A DNA stretch of 64,000 nucleotides from Hermatobates lingyangjiaoensis (GCA_026182355.1 JAPFBL010000068.1:1302001-1366000); one strand, 5' to 3'; counted from the stretch's first letter, positions 35,194 to 47,792 are shown. The notes: generated by a model not told the origin, from the letters alone. A program made the numbers and translations.

Positions 35194-35308
35194 AGATCAT
35201 AGTGCGCAGCGAATGCCGGATCTTCGTGCTCAATACGTAACGTACTGCACATCTTGCCTGATGTCCAGAAACCAGAAGGCTCCTAAGAAGATACTGAGAA
35301 TAACCCAG
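35194..35308 (+). other. Weak candidate exon
   Basis: GAGTTTTTCAG at 35183-35193 is acceptor-like, and AACCCAG/GTGTAAAG at about 35308 is donor-like. The frame between reads DHSAQRMPDLRAQYVTYC and continues to K-K-I-L-R-I-T-Q. Composition is more balanced than the flanks. No domain recognised. Confidence 0.22.
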
Positions 35309-35309
35309 G

Positions 35310-38156
35310 TGTAAAGATAACCTGGGTCACCAAATAGTGACGGAGGCTGAATTGATGACTCAATTGATCTGACTAATGTCCATTAGTCAGAAGGAAGCCC
35401 TCACTATCAGCAGGCACATGACATCGCTCATACCAACTAGTATCTCGTAAATAGCGCCCCGTTGTCGTTTTCAGGGGATTCTTTGAGGACACTCAGTTTC
35501 TATGTTCGTAACTAAAATGGATGAGATAAGTAAAAAGAAAAGAGTAAATTTCTACATGATACTATAAATTTACGTTTTTGCAGGCAAATTTTCTGAAACT
35601 ATTAAGCTGAATCAGTGCAAAGATTAGAAATGAGCAGTACAACTCTTCACTAGAAAGGATTTCTAATAATTATTATTTCTCCTTTCACTGAAAGAAAGAA
35701 GGCGAGACCGAGATATTTGAAATGACCAAAGCGAAAAACTATTTGTTAACCAAAGTATATAACAATGGTACTAAACTGGGAAAAGTACTGCTTGACAGAG
35801 TAGCAATGTAAATAACGTCTGCGCAGATGATGCCAGAATAAGTTAAGTGCCTTTATTAGAAGGACTAAAATGAAGAGTTTATGCTACTAACAACTGAACA
35901 CATTGTTTTACTACCAAAATATGGTACAAACCAGGCACTTGTCTGCAATTTTCTTTGATGACAACCACTTCTCCAGTGCTATAAGTCCGGTCTTTAATCT
36001 GTCTTGACGATATTTCAAACAAAATTTTAACTGTGATCCTAGTAAACTTTAGTTCATTCCTGAATTTTTATTCATAGATATATGTAGTAAAAAAAAGATC
36101 GGAAGAGAGAGAGAAAGCTGGCTTACAGGGAGAAAGGAAGGTAACATGTTGAGAGAGCAAAGAGATGGAAAAGATACAAAAAATCAACAGAAAGTTGTGG
36201 TTATTCTGAACTATCATAGATGATAGTTGAAAACAACGAAAAATATAGAAGGACGGCAGAGAAAAGGAGAAAATATTGAATATGATTTTCGAATGAATGA
36301 CACTGGAAAAGCAAAAAAAGTGCTCTCCAACAATGTGTGTAGTAATGAGGGATGATGGAAACAGTTGATTAGTAGAACGTTTATAAATGGAAACATCGAC
36401 TATGCAGTCCTCAGCACAAATTACTCATCATGAAGATACAACGCACAGTGGTATTAGCCCTTCTCATACAAGTGCTACCACAGTATTGATATTAACCAAC
36501 GTAAAATTTATGCAGCAAGAATATTTTATAATCAATTTCATTATAAACTAAGAAAACACAATTCAAGCTAAATACAACATGAAACGTCAGATTTTAAGTA
36601 GTACATTTAATAACACACTTAGTAAAATATGAAGTGGAATACGCTTTTCTATTTATTTATCAACATCTTTTCAAACTGACGTTTCCAATATATTGTAAAT
36701 AAGAAATTTGGAATACAGAACAACAACGTGTTAAGGCAATCGAAGAATTAAGTTTGAATAAAGATGCTCTTTGTGTTAATAAGAAATTCTAGAACATGAA
36801 TTAACAAAACTATTAAAAGCGATGTTAGCAAGAGATGTTAATAGTATTTGGTTAAGTTATTACGTTTCGTTTCGTTCGTAGTCATCTGGACTTGCGGTTA
36901 CCAATCAGTCAGCCAAGTGTCATTTAGACCCTCAGAGAGTCATTGGAGTTTATCAGTTAAACCTGTGCTGGGGAATTAAGAAGTGCTCTTCAATTCGTCA
37001 CATGCTATGCGACTATTATATGTTTATATGACTACAGGTAGTGCTCTAGACCTCTGCAGCTTCTAATATTCAGGCATGTATCAGCCTTAAAATGTAAAAA
37101 GCATTGCCTTAGTACACTGTGAGCTGAAGCAGTGTAGCCATATGATTGAACTATGCGTTAGTATAAACTACACTCGTACACTGTTCTCTTAGGAGTAATA
37201 TTGTATTGTATAATATTGATAGTAATCATACTGCCTGTGCATTTAATCTAGTAAAGTGAACAGTCCTAACCACATCGTGGGCACTTGGCAGTGTTACTAA
37301 TGCAAGGAGAAGAGAGGAGAAGCTGATGGCCCTTTAAGAAGCAAGCCAATATCTGAGTCGATGGATCGGCACCCATTGGGTTATTCGCCATTTTTTCCTC
37401 CATTTGTGTGGTAGGAATTTATAAGGGGGTTGAGGGCAGCCCTACACGCTTCCAATATCTGCGAGAAACTTTCAATCTTGCGACAACTTATTGCCCCCAT
37501 CAATAATACCCTAGAGACCATTAACGGGAACTTTAATATCTTACCGCCCTGCAAATGCACCCCTTGTAATCCAATCTCATTTGAATCCCCTTACATGCGT
37601 TTAATACCTTTCCAAATGAATTATTTATAATATATTTCATAAGTTTCTGTTATATATTTTATGAAATAGTCCCCAAAATAATGGATACATTCACTCTTAT
37701 TCACTGTTAAGGATATTATTTATATCATAGCCGCGAATACACTTTTAACTCAATGCCATGATACTAACTTTGAGAGAAAATATGTAAAATATCCCCATAA
37801 TGAAGGTTTTATAAAAATGACCCTTTTATAAAATACATATTAGATATTTCGATGATGCAGTATTTTTAATGACGAATTGATTAGAATGTGTTTCTTCAAC
37901 GCATATTTTTATGCCTATTATTTAAGCTAACAATTATGCCAATGCATAGCTGAAGGATTCTGCTCGTTCACTATCCGCTACACTGCTTTCAGATGCTTCT
38001 TTCTATTACAGACAAATTTCATTGAAAATGACTTAATGATCATAATTTTATTTTGACGCACAAATATATAGTGAATATACTAATATATAAGTATACTCAA
38101 TAAAATATATGTGCATATATATAATATATATGTATTATAATATATAATATTATATG
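35310..38156. other. Mostly AT-rich non-coding sequence
   Basis: The part 37300-37620 has more even composition and a plus-strand open frame (SILRQLIAPINNTLETINGN, ending 37630) without recognised homology. TA-rich sequence occupies 38080-38150. Confidence 0.35.
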
Positions 38157-38330
38157 AATACGAGTTTGAAATCGAAGAAGAGTAACACACAGAGTAAAGA
38201 AACATACTCACAAACTCAAACTTACAACATTGAATTTGTTAGCTTCACTCTATGTGTTACTCTTCTTCGATTTTGATGTTGTATTGTGTCCAGTTTGGAT
38301 CCCCTACCGATTGTATAGTGAATATTATAT
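38157..38330. mobile_element. Hairpin of PLE family E ends
   Basis: GAAATCGAAGAAGAGTAACA (left) pairs with TGTTACTCTTCTTCGATTTT (right, 38257-38276). The ribozyme-like centre has been lost; only the arms remain, followed by GTGTCCAGTTTGGATC. Confidence 0.6.
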
Positions 38331-38459
38331 ATATCAGTATGTTAATAAAATTATACTGAGTATACTAATAAGAATATTGTCAGTTTTTCTTTTAGTTCTC
38401 GTAAGACAAGATTAATTTTACGTTAAAATAATAAAAATATAATATTATTATTAACATAA

Positions 38460-38525
38460 AAAGATTTCACATAAACACGTGAAACAACAAACAAACATTT
38501 GTTTGATCATTGATTATTATTAACA
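38460..38525 (-). mobile_element. PLE family F end fragment
   Basis: GATTTCACATAAACACGTG, then AAACAACAA, then TTTGATCATTGATTATTA: both orientations of the family F terminal block, fused. Confidence 0.45.
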
Positions 38526-39349
38526 TGTAATAAAATATGCTGACTGCCGGACAAGTATATGTAGCACGTTGTCAGATGACGGAAACAGAATGAGCTCTGT
38601 TTACCCATAAGCCCTATATTAATCAATGTAATCAAATTAATCATTTATTCATTTCAGAAACCCCATGCGGGAAAAGGTAATCAGTTTTGAAGAAATATTT
38701 GTTATATAACATAACTCAAACGAGTATTGTAACAATTACTAACTTCTTCATAGGAGTTAGTTTTTAAAAACCATGTAAAATGTGGAGCCTTTTTTCATTA
38801 TTCTTACAGGTTAAATAGTTTATTTATTAACTATAGTACAAAAAAATTAAAGTAAACTTTATTCTACTGGTTCAATATTTTGAAGGAAAAAATAAAGCTG
38901 TGGTATAATTTAGTACAAAAGGAAATTATGTATTTTTATGCAAATTTGTATGTAAAGAAATACACATTATGTATTTTTAATGATTATTCGCGTTATAATT
39001 ATTTATAACAGTTATTTATTTCACACTAAAATAAATTTTCTTTAGTAAATTATATTCATAAGTTAACATAAATACATGTTACCCTTGTTTATTACTAGTC
39101 TGAACTTTGTTTTATTACTGTGCTGTTAGTTTGGGAATGAGTTCGGTTCGTGTCGCTACGTGGTCAAAGGAGATAATCCTGACATGTGCTGAACCTTGTG
39201 ACCTCCCGAATTACAATAAAATACAATGAGACCTTGAAGCCACTTTCATCCCTGCACGCATTGTCATTTCGTCTTAGACCCCCGGAGACTGTGCTTTCTG
39301 AGGCAGGATGAGTATACTCCTTTGATACTGGAATTTTCATTAAACAGTA
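38526..39349. other. AT-rich non-coding sequence
   Basis: Nothing recognised. Confidence 0.4.
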
Positions 39350-39425
39350 TTAATTATATTCTACAACTCTTTTCCAAGAATTCACAATCCCTCTCTTAAA
39401 CCTTTCTTGTCCTTTCAAACACTTG
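39350..39425 (+). repeat. Dispersed direct repeat, copy 1
   Basis: Matches 41500-41577 with few differences; both end in AAACCTTTCTTGTCCTTTCA plus AACACTTGT. Nature unknown. Confidence 0.65.
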
Positions 39426-39429
39426 TTAA

Positions 39430-40028
39430 TATAATAAAGAGAATAAACATAACATCTAAGACTAAAAAGTACGAAAATTCTGAAAATTTAAGTAAGCAAA
39501 GAAAATTTTTTTTATGTTATATATAAATAGATAGAATTATATATGAATACACAAGAAATCTGAAGCGGTCTACACTCAACATTATTATAGGTAAACGCAT
39601 ATCAAACTTGTGGGTAATCAGTAAAGTTTTGGCGTTGTTCTAATGTAGCTATCGTATTGATATAATATCAATTTCTCTAGTAAGGTATTATCAAACTCAT
39701 AGACAATCAATTTAACGATCCCTTTAGGTTTATTGTGACTGCATCAATTTTAACAACTATAACAAACTTGAAATCACTGCCCTAAACAAACTAATGTATA
39801 TTTATTTTTATTTGTAATAAAAAAGTGTTTGATACCTACTTTCTTTTTTGTTGAGAAATGTGTAGGATTTTTTAACTGAATATACATCCAGACCTTCCTA
39901 CTTTATCCTTCTTTCACCAATTTGAAAAGCATGCTTCATAAACTCACAGACAGAATCAAGCAATCATTACTCTTGTTACAGTAAAAAAGTCCTCTGAGTA
40001 TTCTTGATTGTTTCAAGCATCTAGTAGA
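39430..40028. other. AT-rich non-coding sequence
   Basis: Nothing recognised. Confidence 0.4.
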
Positions 40029-40301
40029 TTATCCACAATGAATAACCACAATAAGGGTGACTGGATACCTCCTTGAGTCCAGCCTCCAGTGCCGGACTTT
40101 ATAATATGAACCCGCAGGAGTCTGCAGAAGATCAGAGCGATCCATTACTAAGAAAGGGTCATATGTGGAAATATAATCAATGGATATCCCTACATCAATA
40201 TACCAGAAAGGAAAATATCTTAATACAGTGACAAGCTGACCATTAGAATATTCGATCAGCAAAAGAACATCGGACACAATGGTCTCATTAGGTTTTAATC
40301 A
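40029..40301 (-). other. Unrecognised open frame, possibly coding remnant
   Basis: Minus-strand frame of about 88 codons from about 40301 to a stop near 40029. It includes VLRYFPFWYIDVGISIDYIS and MDRSDLLQTPAGSYYKV. Residue content is protein-like and the sequence is less AT-rich than its surroundings, but I recognise no family and see no good splice sites or start. Confidence 0.22.
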
Positions 40302-41499
40302 TTTCTCAATATTTTATAAAGCTATGTTGCTCTTTTTTATGCTCCAACCAAACTATATAGGTGTAATAATAGTGTAATTGTAACAAGATGTTACAGTATA
40401 CTTACTAAAACATGTATAACAATAGTGTAATCATAATAGCAAGTAGCAATTGTACAAAAGTAATAATACGTTTCAGTAGTATAACCGTAAGAGGTTTCAA
40501 TCAAACTCCAAAATATTAAAATCCCAAAATTCATAATCCCGAATATATCACAATACCGAATTATCAGAATCCTGAAAGTTATTGCTGATCGATTTCCTGA
40601 ATTCTTAATATCTACACAAGAAGGAAAAAAGATGCAGCCTTGACAAATTTGCTGAGTGTTATTCTGTTGCACCGATATGCACACTATATATGTTTAAATA
40701 AATAAACATATCAAAACGCTTAAAACATACATGCGTCTGTATATAAATAGGTCAATTTTGAACTCGTGTATATATATAAATACACATACTTAAAATAAAC
40801 TGTGACGCATGAAAAAATCATATTTAATGGATTAAAACTGTCATTTTATTTCTTAAAATTGGCAGGTAAATAAATTTATAAATAGATAAAAGTAAGGAAC
40901 ATGTGAAGAAAGTCCCTCCCACATGTCGAAGATAACCAGATGAAAAAGAAAAAAATAAGTAAGTACAAATGACCCATTTTTCGAGAATTTCATTGTTCGA
41001 TATTTTAAATTTCGGGATTATGATTATTCGGGATTTAAACTTCGGGGATTTGGTCATTTGGGATATTAAACCAAACCCAAACCAAACCGAAATAAAATGT
41101 AGCAGTAGTATAACTACAGAAACACATATAAATACTATGATATAACTGTTATAAGATTAACTTAAAATTACTTTAAATTTTAAAAGTTGACCTTCAAAAT
41201 TACGGATTTATGATTTTATGAATGCGTCTGATTCCTGATGAAAGGCCGCTTTGACGGAGCTGACTTATCATAAAGCAATGTAACTCTCTTTTTACACAAA
41301 ATAACATATTTTGTTAAAAAAATACAAATTACTGTGATAAGAAAAGTGTTGTGATGAATGATAAAGTAAAATACGGTTTAAATAAAGAAGGAAGTGCAGA
41401 GGGAAATGCGTTGGTTGAGGCAAGAGCAGGTTGACCCTTGTTAGGGCCAGGATGGATTAATCCCTAGCCCTCACAGCAAGGGCTCCCCTCCTCGCTTCT
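40302..41499. other. AT-rich non-coding sequence
   Basis: Nothing recognised. Confidence 0.4.
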
Positions 41500-41577
41500 T
41501 AATTATACCCTAAAACTCTTTTCCTAGACTCCACAATCCCTTTGTCCTAAACCTTTCTTGTCCTTTCAAACACTTGT
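41500..41577 (+). repeat. Dispersed direct repeat, copy 2
   Basis: See copy 1 at 39350. The preceding 41400-41500 is of mixed composition (AGGGCCAGGATGGATTAATC), while the sequence before copy 1 is unrelated, so the shared block is short. Confidence 0.65.
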
Positions 41578-41859
41578 CACTATAAACGTTTGTCAAGAAT
41601 TCAACCTCCTATATTTTGTTCTCAAAACAAGTCAAGCTTTTTTCACGCAATGTGTTGGTACACGTTACGATACAACACAACTCACCACACACAACTTGTA
41701 CATTCCAATACATATTACATTCCAAATGTATACTTTTGTTATCTAAATAACTAATATATGATAATATGATATTTTAATGGATAGAACCACAGTTTCTTTT
41801 TACACCAATGTATATAAATAACCAATATATATAAACAGTATTTCTTTCTATCTGCTCTT

Positions 41860-42070
41860 CTTTGTCAGTTACTTCTTTTTCCGGTTTGGATCGTCTCTAT
41901 ATTATATTATATATATAAATATATATATATATATAACGGGTTGCTAGCAGTTGCGTCTACAACGTGCTTAGTTTCCCTTCTCTTTTCTCCTGAAAACAGA
42001 TTGCCCAAAAATTTGAGTTTTTAAGTGTTTTTCTTTACTTTGTGTGCTATCTATCCTCAATTTTGAACTT
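41860..42070 (+). mobile_element. PLE family E fragments
   Basis: A GGTTTGGATCGTC end (41884-41896), a TA tract (41906-41933), then a second piece with CTCCTGAAAACAGATTGCC and CAAAAATTTGAG, corresponding to the family E motif, ending TTTTGAACTTATATATA. Confidence 0.5.
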
Positions 42071-42081
42071 ATATATATATA

Positions 42082-42326
42082 TGAATTAAACAACCACAAT
42101 AAACAAATATATAGTGGATACAATGCTCTAAGGCCTTTCGTTACAACATCATCAGAGAGCTAAATGAACTAAAGTTAGCTCATTTAGTTTAGTTTTTAGT
42201 TCACTTTAGTGAACTAAACTTAAATTTAGTTTTAGTTAATTTAGCTCTCTGATTATGTTGTAACGAAAGGCCTTAGAGCATTGTATCTAATATATATTTG
42301 TTTATTGTTGTTATTTAATTCATATA
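42082..42326. mobile_element. Palindromic PLE-like element with two hammerhead-like motifs
   Basis: Arms of about 95 bp: 42082-42176 against 42229-42326, sharing CAATGCTCTAAGGCCTTTCG and TTACAACATCATCAGAGAGC. The spacer contains a smaller nested inverted repeat (TTTAGTTCACTTTAGTGAAC). The right side continues into about 48 bp similar to the upstream end of the GIY-YIG fragment. Confidence 0.7.
42136..42155 (-). ncRNA. Hammerhead-ribozyme-like motif
   Basis: CTGATGA, T, GTT-GT-AAC, GAAA, then GGCC. Both boxes exact. The opposite-arm copy at 42249-42268 reads CTGATTA and so has lost the invariant G. Confidence 0.45.
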
Positions 42327-42368
42327 TTATATCAAGAGTTATTGTTGATTATTAGTTTATATATACAC

Positions 42369-42560
42369 ACGAGTTCAAAATTCAAGAAGAGTAACACACA
42401 GAGTAAGGAAACACACTTGCAAACTCAAATTTTCGGGCAATCCGTCTTGAGGAGAAAAGGGAGAGGGAGACCAATCATATTGTAGACTCAACGGCAAGTG
42501 AATGACCCCGCAACCACCCCTCGGGCAAGTGCTGCCCCTCGTACCCGTTTATATATATAT
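42369..42560 (-). mobile_element. PLE family E fragment
   Basis: Minus-strand CTCAAGACGGATTGCCCGAA, then AATTTGAGTTTGCAAGTGTG and the TTACTCTTCTTGAATTTTGA end. It is followed at 42549-42560 by a short TA tract. Confidence 0.55.
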
Positions 42561-43849
42561 ACGAATTGGCCGTCCATTTTAAAAAATAAAATAAAACATA
42601 ATAATCAATAAACAAAACTGTTTTACAAAATTGAACAAGTTTTAAAGAATTAAAAAGTTTTTTCGTACAATATAGCTTTTCAAGAAAAACCATAGATTAT
42701 CATAAAAATTGTAAAATCAATAGTAATGGGAATTAGATTGAAGTGGTTATTTACTTATCAGTATATTGCAATTTTTTTTTTGGTATGAGATAATTTGTGG
42801 AATAGTAATTAAATATTGAATTACAGAAATGTTTTTATAAAGGAATACCAGAGGTTGATATGTGATTGAGATGAAGGCATTTTCGCTTGTGGATTAGGGG
42901 TTGTTGTTTTTGCGTTTTCCCATTGCCGTTACAAACAGAAGGGACTGATTCTAGAGTCAACACGGAAAACGGGCATTACCAACACTGCAGGAGAGGGTGT
43001 TTTTTTTCTGTAGAGGGTGGCGTTTTGTCATTAGAGAAGGGAAAACTCGTTTCTAGATCGAACCTACCCTCAAAAACCATCTCGCTTGATATATGGAAAC
43101 AAAAGTGAACAACACATAGATAATACAAGGGAGGGATTTACATAAACACGGTCTGGACTAATTGTCAGAGAGCAACCAAGATTAAGGGAAGCTTGGACTA
43201 ATTTGTAATTTAAATAGATGGGAGAGGAGACAGCATAACGTGGAGGATAGAGCGAGGGGTGGGTTTTGATCGCACCTATCCTGTCCTAATGCGACCACAC
43301 ATCAAGCGACAGTGGCCTTTTGATCTACCTCCCCGTCTGCCATGTCCCATCGTGTCCGACGCACCACACATCCAATTTAACACCAGCCTGTAACAGCAAT
43401 ATCCTCAATATCGCCCCTCCAGCCACCCCACCCAGCAGCCTGCTCCACCGGCTCTCCACCACCTGCAGTAACAAACCTTTCGTAAAAAAAACACCTAGTC
43501 AAGAAAACACGCATCCCATTTTTTTTTTGTAATATACAAATTTAATTTGAATGTTCTTAGTATCAGAGCAGCTAATGAATATAGAAAGATGTAGTAGCGT
43601 AAAGTTGTTCTCCCAAACAAGTCCTAAATCACGCACTAATACTTCATCACAGCACTAATACTTGAACACTATTGAAACATTGTACACTAAACATAAACAG
43701 TTTATTCTAGCAGAACGCGATTCTAAGCAATAATACCATTAGTCAGCTTAGTAGAACTATACTACTTGTAAAGCTAGAAATGACTATCAAACCATGTCTG
43801 TATGTATCTTGCTACTACTAATCCCATAATTTAACGTACTCTCAGAGGA
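42561..43849. other. Non-coding sequence with a GC-richer block
   Basis: 43240-43480 is C-rich on the plus strand (CCCACCCAGCAGCCTGCTCC) with an open frame of Pro/Ser/Thr-rich sequence, which I do not consider supported. The rest is AT-rich with nothing recognised. Confidence 0.35.
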
Positions 43850-43950
43850 ACAATGCACTCAGTTTTGTTCGTTTCTTGCGTGAAGAATCGAACTCGGGAT
43901 CAACCGGTCCTGAGGCAAGCAGACAAGCTACTAGCCTACCCTAGATCCCT
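43850..43950 (-). mobile_element. tRNA-like SINE head, different family
   Basis: Minus strand GGTAGGCTAGTAGC (box A-like) is followed about 33 bp later by GAGTTCGATTC, a good box B. No acceptor-stem pairing was found. It is distinct from the SINE at 19640 and 28252. Confidence 0.45.
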
Positions 43951-44668
43951 AAAACATCATAGTATCCTTATCTGTTTCAAAGATAGGCAGCTCAAGAATC
44001 AATACTATATGTATAATGATAATATCATGTTTACAACAAGGGTTAATAAATATTCCCTTATTCTGGGGGGATTTCATTACGTCCCCACTAATTTTTTTTT
44101 TTGTGTGAAGACGTCATTTTTAAACCCCCCCAATATGAGGGGATGGCATAAGTAATAAATTCCCTTATTTGTTTAAAACATACTAATCTCTGTCCAAAAT
44201 ATTGATTAGCACATTATCAATTTCAAGGAAATTATTAACTTTTCACACCAATGCACTTCCAGAAATAAAACATTCTCATAAAAACAATTATATGTTTTGT
44301 CTCGCATGACACTTATTTCCATGTGTATAATAATTGCGGTTTTTATAATAAAAATCATTATTTATAGAACAGAATATCATTATTCAAAAAGAATAGAAAA
44401 CAGTTATTTCCCTAGATTAAAAAATTTGGTGTTTACAATGTATTTCAACGGTTAGGGCACTAATATAGACTTTATATTATTCAATACAAAACCAACATAC
44501 TCTTATTTTAAAATTTTTCATATTTACCCATGAAAATGACTTTTACTAAAACCAAATATTTGAATGACAGTTTAATTTGAACCTAGTAAACAGAATGACC
44601 CTGAGTTACGATAGTTCTATACATATGTATTACATAATTTCACAATAAGCACATAAAAAGGCAATCAA
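43951..44668. other. AT-rich non-coding sequence
   Basis: Nothing recognised. Confidence 0.4.
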
Positions 44669-44800
44669 TGTTCAAACCACAATAAGAAATGAAAAAAAAA
44701 ACTAACTGAGTGGGTTTTACACTCTGACGAAGACCGCTTCTTACGGTTCAAAGATCTTAGTCTCGTTTGTTTTCATTTTCTATTCTGATTTGAACATTGA
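44669..44800. mobile_element. Hairpin of PLE family F ends
   Basis: CAAACCACAATAAGAAATG on the left against CATTTTCTATTCTGATTTG on the right. The plus strand carries CTCTGACGAAGACCGC and TTACGG, then TTCAAAG in place of TTGAAAG, so the GAAA box is mutated. Confidence 0.6.
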
Positions 44801-44816
44801 TATATATATATACCTT

Positions 44817-44990
44817 GACATAGACAAAAACATAGCAAAAACTCACTTTTCAATATTTCGACCGCCATTACGGTCCGTAATGGCGGTCGAAATATTGAAA
44901 AGTGAGTCTTTGTTATGTTTTTGTCTATGTGTCACAGTTTATTTTAAGTGTAATCTGTCCTGCCGGACCGTTTCCGTTTATCTTGGTATA
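44817..44990. mobile_element. Perfect hairpin of PLE family G ends
   Basis: Arms 44817-44873 and 44875-44931 are almost perfect reverse complements meeting at a single central base. Each contains GGCGGTCGAAATATTGAAAA. The CUGANGA half has been removed by the junction. A TA tract is found on both sides. Confidence 0.75.
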
Positions 44991-44998
44991 TATATATA

Positions 44999-45190
44999 TG
45001 ATCAAACCACAATAAGAAATGGGAAAACAAGACTAAGATCTTTCAACCGTAACAAGCGGTCTTCGTCAGAGTCAAAAACCCAACTGACGAAGACCGCTTG
45101 TTACGGTTGAAAGATCTTAGTCTTGTTTTCCCATTTCTTATTGTGGTTTGATCATTGATTGTTGTTTCACGTGTTTATGTGAAAACTTTT
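44999..45190. mobile_element. Perfect palindrome of PLE family F, 71-bp arms
   Basis: Arms 44999-45069 and 45084-45154 are exact reverse complements by eye with a 14-nt loop. Each has a full ribozyme-like motif (minus 45041-45069; plus 45084-45112). The right side continues through the family F terminal block with TTTCACGTGTTTATGTGAAA and ends in TA repeats. Confidence 0.8.
45084..45112 (+). ncRNA. Hammerhead-ribozyme-like motif (family F)
   Basis: CTGACGA, A, GACCG-CTTGTTA-CGGTT, GAAA. Both boxes exact, with a five-base-pair stem II including one G-U pair. It is present on both arms of the palindrome. Confidence 0.45.
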
Positions 45191-45194
45191 TATA

Positions 45195-46526
45195 TATATA
45201 TAAGTAACAATAAATATCTATTTATTTTAAAAAAACAATTGTGCCAATTAACTGGAATAATGACTAGTGAGCAGAAGTTGACAGAAAGAATAGTTTGACT
45301 GTTACAATAGAAGGCCATGACTGAGGCACCAGCTCAAGGTACCATGCTCACTTGTTCTCGGAGGCAGTTGACCTATTAACATTTACCAGGCCATGCTGCA
45401 GACCACCTATGCATTTCTATCCTAGATTTCATTACCGTTAATATAAACAAGCCATAAATAACTTGCCTTTCTCCAAACTATAGACATGCTAACTTCTGAA
45501 TTGTTTAAATTATTCAAATTCGATTTTCAAATATTCAAATTATTTCTAATCCATAAGAACTAGTATATGTAAACTTAAATGAAAAAACTGCTTTTTTTTC
45601 AACACAATCAGTAAAATTGCTTAAAAAATTATTGGTCTATCAGCCAGTCTAGGAAGTCCATGAACGCCCTGCATAGTTAACGATCCATTCGCTAACGTCA
45701 CAGAACAGGACTTGTAAGCCTATGATCGATAAACAGGTATTAATTTTCATTAAAATAAATAAAGTAGTAGATGTTAACTATACAAGTTTTAAATATTTAT
45801 TATTGTAAATAGTCAATCTTTTTTTAAATTTAATTATAAATACACACATATAATTAAAAACAAGGAACCGTCCGTTAGGCCAAATTACGAGTATCAAATA
45901 GTTAAGGGAAACAACAGCGAAACTGGTGTCAGTTGAACAAACCTCCGTGTTCTTTCCTCTTATTTGTTTAATATATATATTTCAATGGTTCCCCCTAAAG
46001 GAAACCTCCTTCAGGTACAGATATATTATTAAAAGAGAATTTTACATAAAAATAAATCAATCCATATTCTGAATCAGTAATGACGGCTTTAATTTACTAA
46101 TTATATCTCTATCATTTACAACATAACTGTAACTACACCAATCGAACCCACCGTTAACCTAATAGGAAAAGTTCATTTCATAAGAGTTACTCAATCCGTA
46201 CATATATGGCTTTGAAAAAGGAGTTAGAGAAAAATTCAGCAATGAATTCAGTTTGGTATTTTAATATGGTTCTTTATCTTCTTCTTTAAATACCTGTTTA
46301 TTCTATCCAAATGATTGTATCTCAATTATAATAGCAAATTTTCATCACTTTACACCGTTGGTTCTTTCATTGTAGTTTTTTATTGAAATAATAATTCCTT
46401 TTGATTTATGGAATGTAGATGTTTTTATATCATCACCTTCTAAAGTTTAGAATAAGATTCAATAAAATGATTAGAGGCAATAACAACGCCACTCTCTTGT
46501 AAAATTTCGTAAACGATACCTTGCAA
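45195..46526. other. AT-rich non-coding sequence
   Basis: Nothing recognised. Confidence 0.4.
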
Positions 46527-46825
46527 AAAAATTCAATTATCATAAACTATATTTACTGATTTCCATTTTAACAACATAAATTTTAACTAGCATAAATTAA
46601 ACATTTCTAGTCGTAAGAGCAAAATTAACCCAACCATAAAGCTGCTACTGTATTAAGATCCAATATTTTATTTAATAAATTACGAAGTCATTTTTTATTA
46701 TCATTTTGGTTCAAAGAATATGTTAATGATAATGATTTCTGTTTATTACTTTGTATAATGAACGAATGGTAACATAATTTTCTTAGACTAATTTCGTTCC
46801 ATCAACTAAATAATGTTTATCATAT
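46527..46825 (+). repeat. Left copy of 299-bp inverted repeat
   Basis: By eye identical to the reverse complement of 47793-48091 over the whole 299 bp. The content is AT-rich, with no coding or PLE motif recognised. Confidence 0.85.
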
Positions 46826-47731
46826 AACATGACTGTCTTTATTTATATTCAGATATACAGCGTTACTTCGTTCAGCCATAAACACCGTGTATCGATGTTA
46901 GGCTCCAATTATAATGTCTTCTCAGCCTGATATAAGTGTAATTTGTGACAACAGTTGTGCAGAATTTGATAAATATCACTATACTCCTTTCCCATTTTTT
47001 ACCAAACCTCATAACAAATTTTTGAATATTTTCTTTTGTTTTTTTGAATATCTTACGAGAATTATAAACGATCCAAATCGAGCTACAAGAGTTGAAAAAT
47101 AAGTGATAATAGTAAGCTTGGAACCCTGATGCTATTCCTCTTGTTACGACTGTAAAGCCAAAGCGTGTATGTCTGTTTTATGGGGAAGTAGAAAAAATGA
47201 GACTAGTGTTCACGATTCTCAATCTCTTTCAGCTTCATTCAGTCTTCAGGAGAAGAGAAGAAGGAACAGAAGTGAGGTGACGTGAAAGAGTTCATCGACC
47301 GATACATCACATCGTAGAATATTTTGTATCTACATAATAAACAAAGTCAATGTAAAGGTCTCCTTTCACTTAAGTTATACTAAAGTCAAATAAAATGAAC
47401 GACTTGAAGATAAAATAAACGCGAAAGTACCTAGCCCATAACTATGAATAAACAACAACTATCATTATAATTGCGAATTATAATATTACTAGGTCCAAGG
47501 TATTAGGAACAAGACAAAAATATGTACATATGAACTGGGAATGAAAATAAAAAAAGGCCTCATGCTTGTTAACTTAGATTATTTTTAACAGTAAATGCAG
47601 GGCATATGAAAGTTCAAATGCTTACTCCGCTTGATAGGTTTAGGGCAAAACCAATACCCGAAAATAAAATGTAATTAAATAATTAACGAACAAACATTAA
47701 TCATATCCTCGTTCTTTGCGTGTGTGCCTTT

Positions 47732-47780
<49 letters not shown>

Positions 47781-47792
47781 CATATATATAAT
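46826..47792. other. Spacer between 299-bp inverted repeats
   Basis: Holds an open frame of no recognised family (46914-47102), a decayed PLE piece at about 47200-47330 (minus strand CTCCTGAAGACTGAATGAAG), and a (TA)n tract at 47735-47776. Confidence 0.5.

Noticed and set aside
42887..43108. Coding gene in the mixed-composition region
   Set aside because: The frame has no recognisable motif and no start or splice context; composition alone is not enough.
43850..44155. 100-codon plus-strand frame as a protein
   Set aside because: Its first third is the reverse of a tRNA-like SINE head; the rest is AT-rich with no motif.
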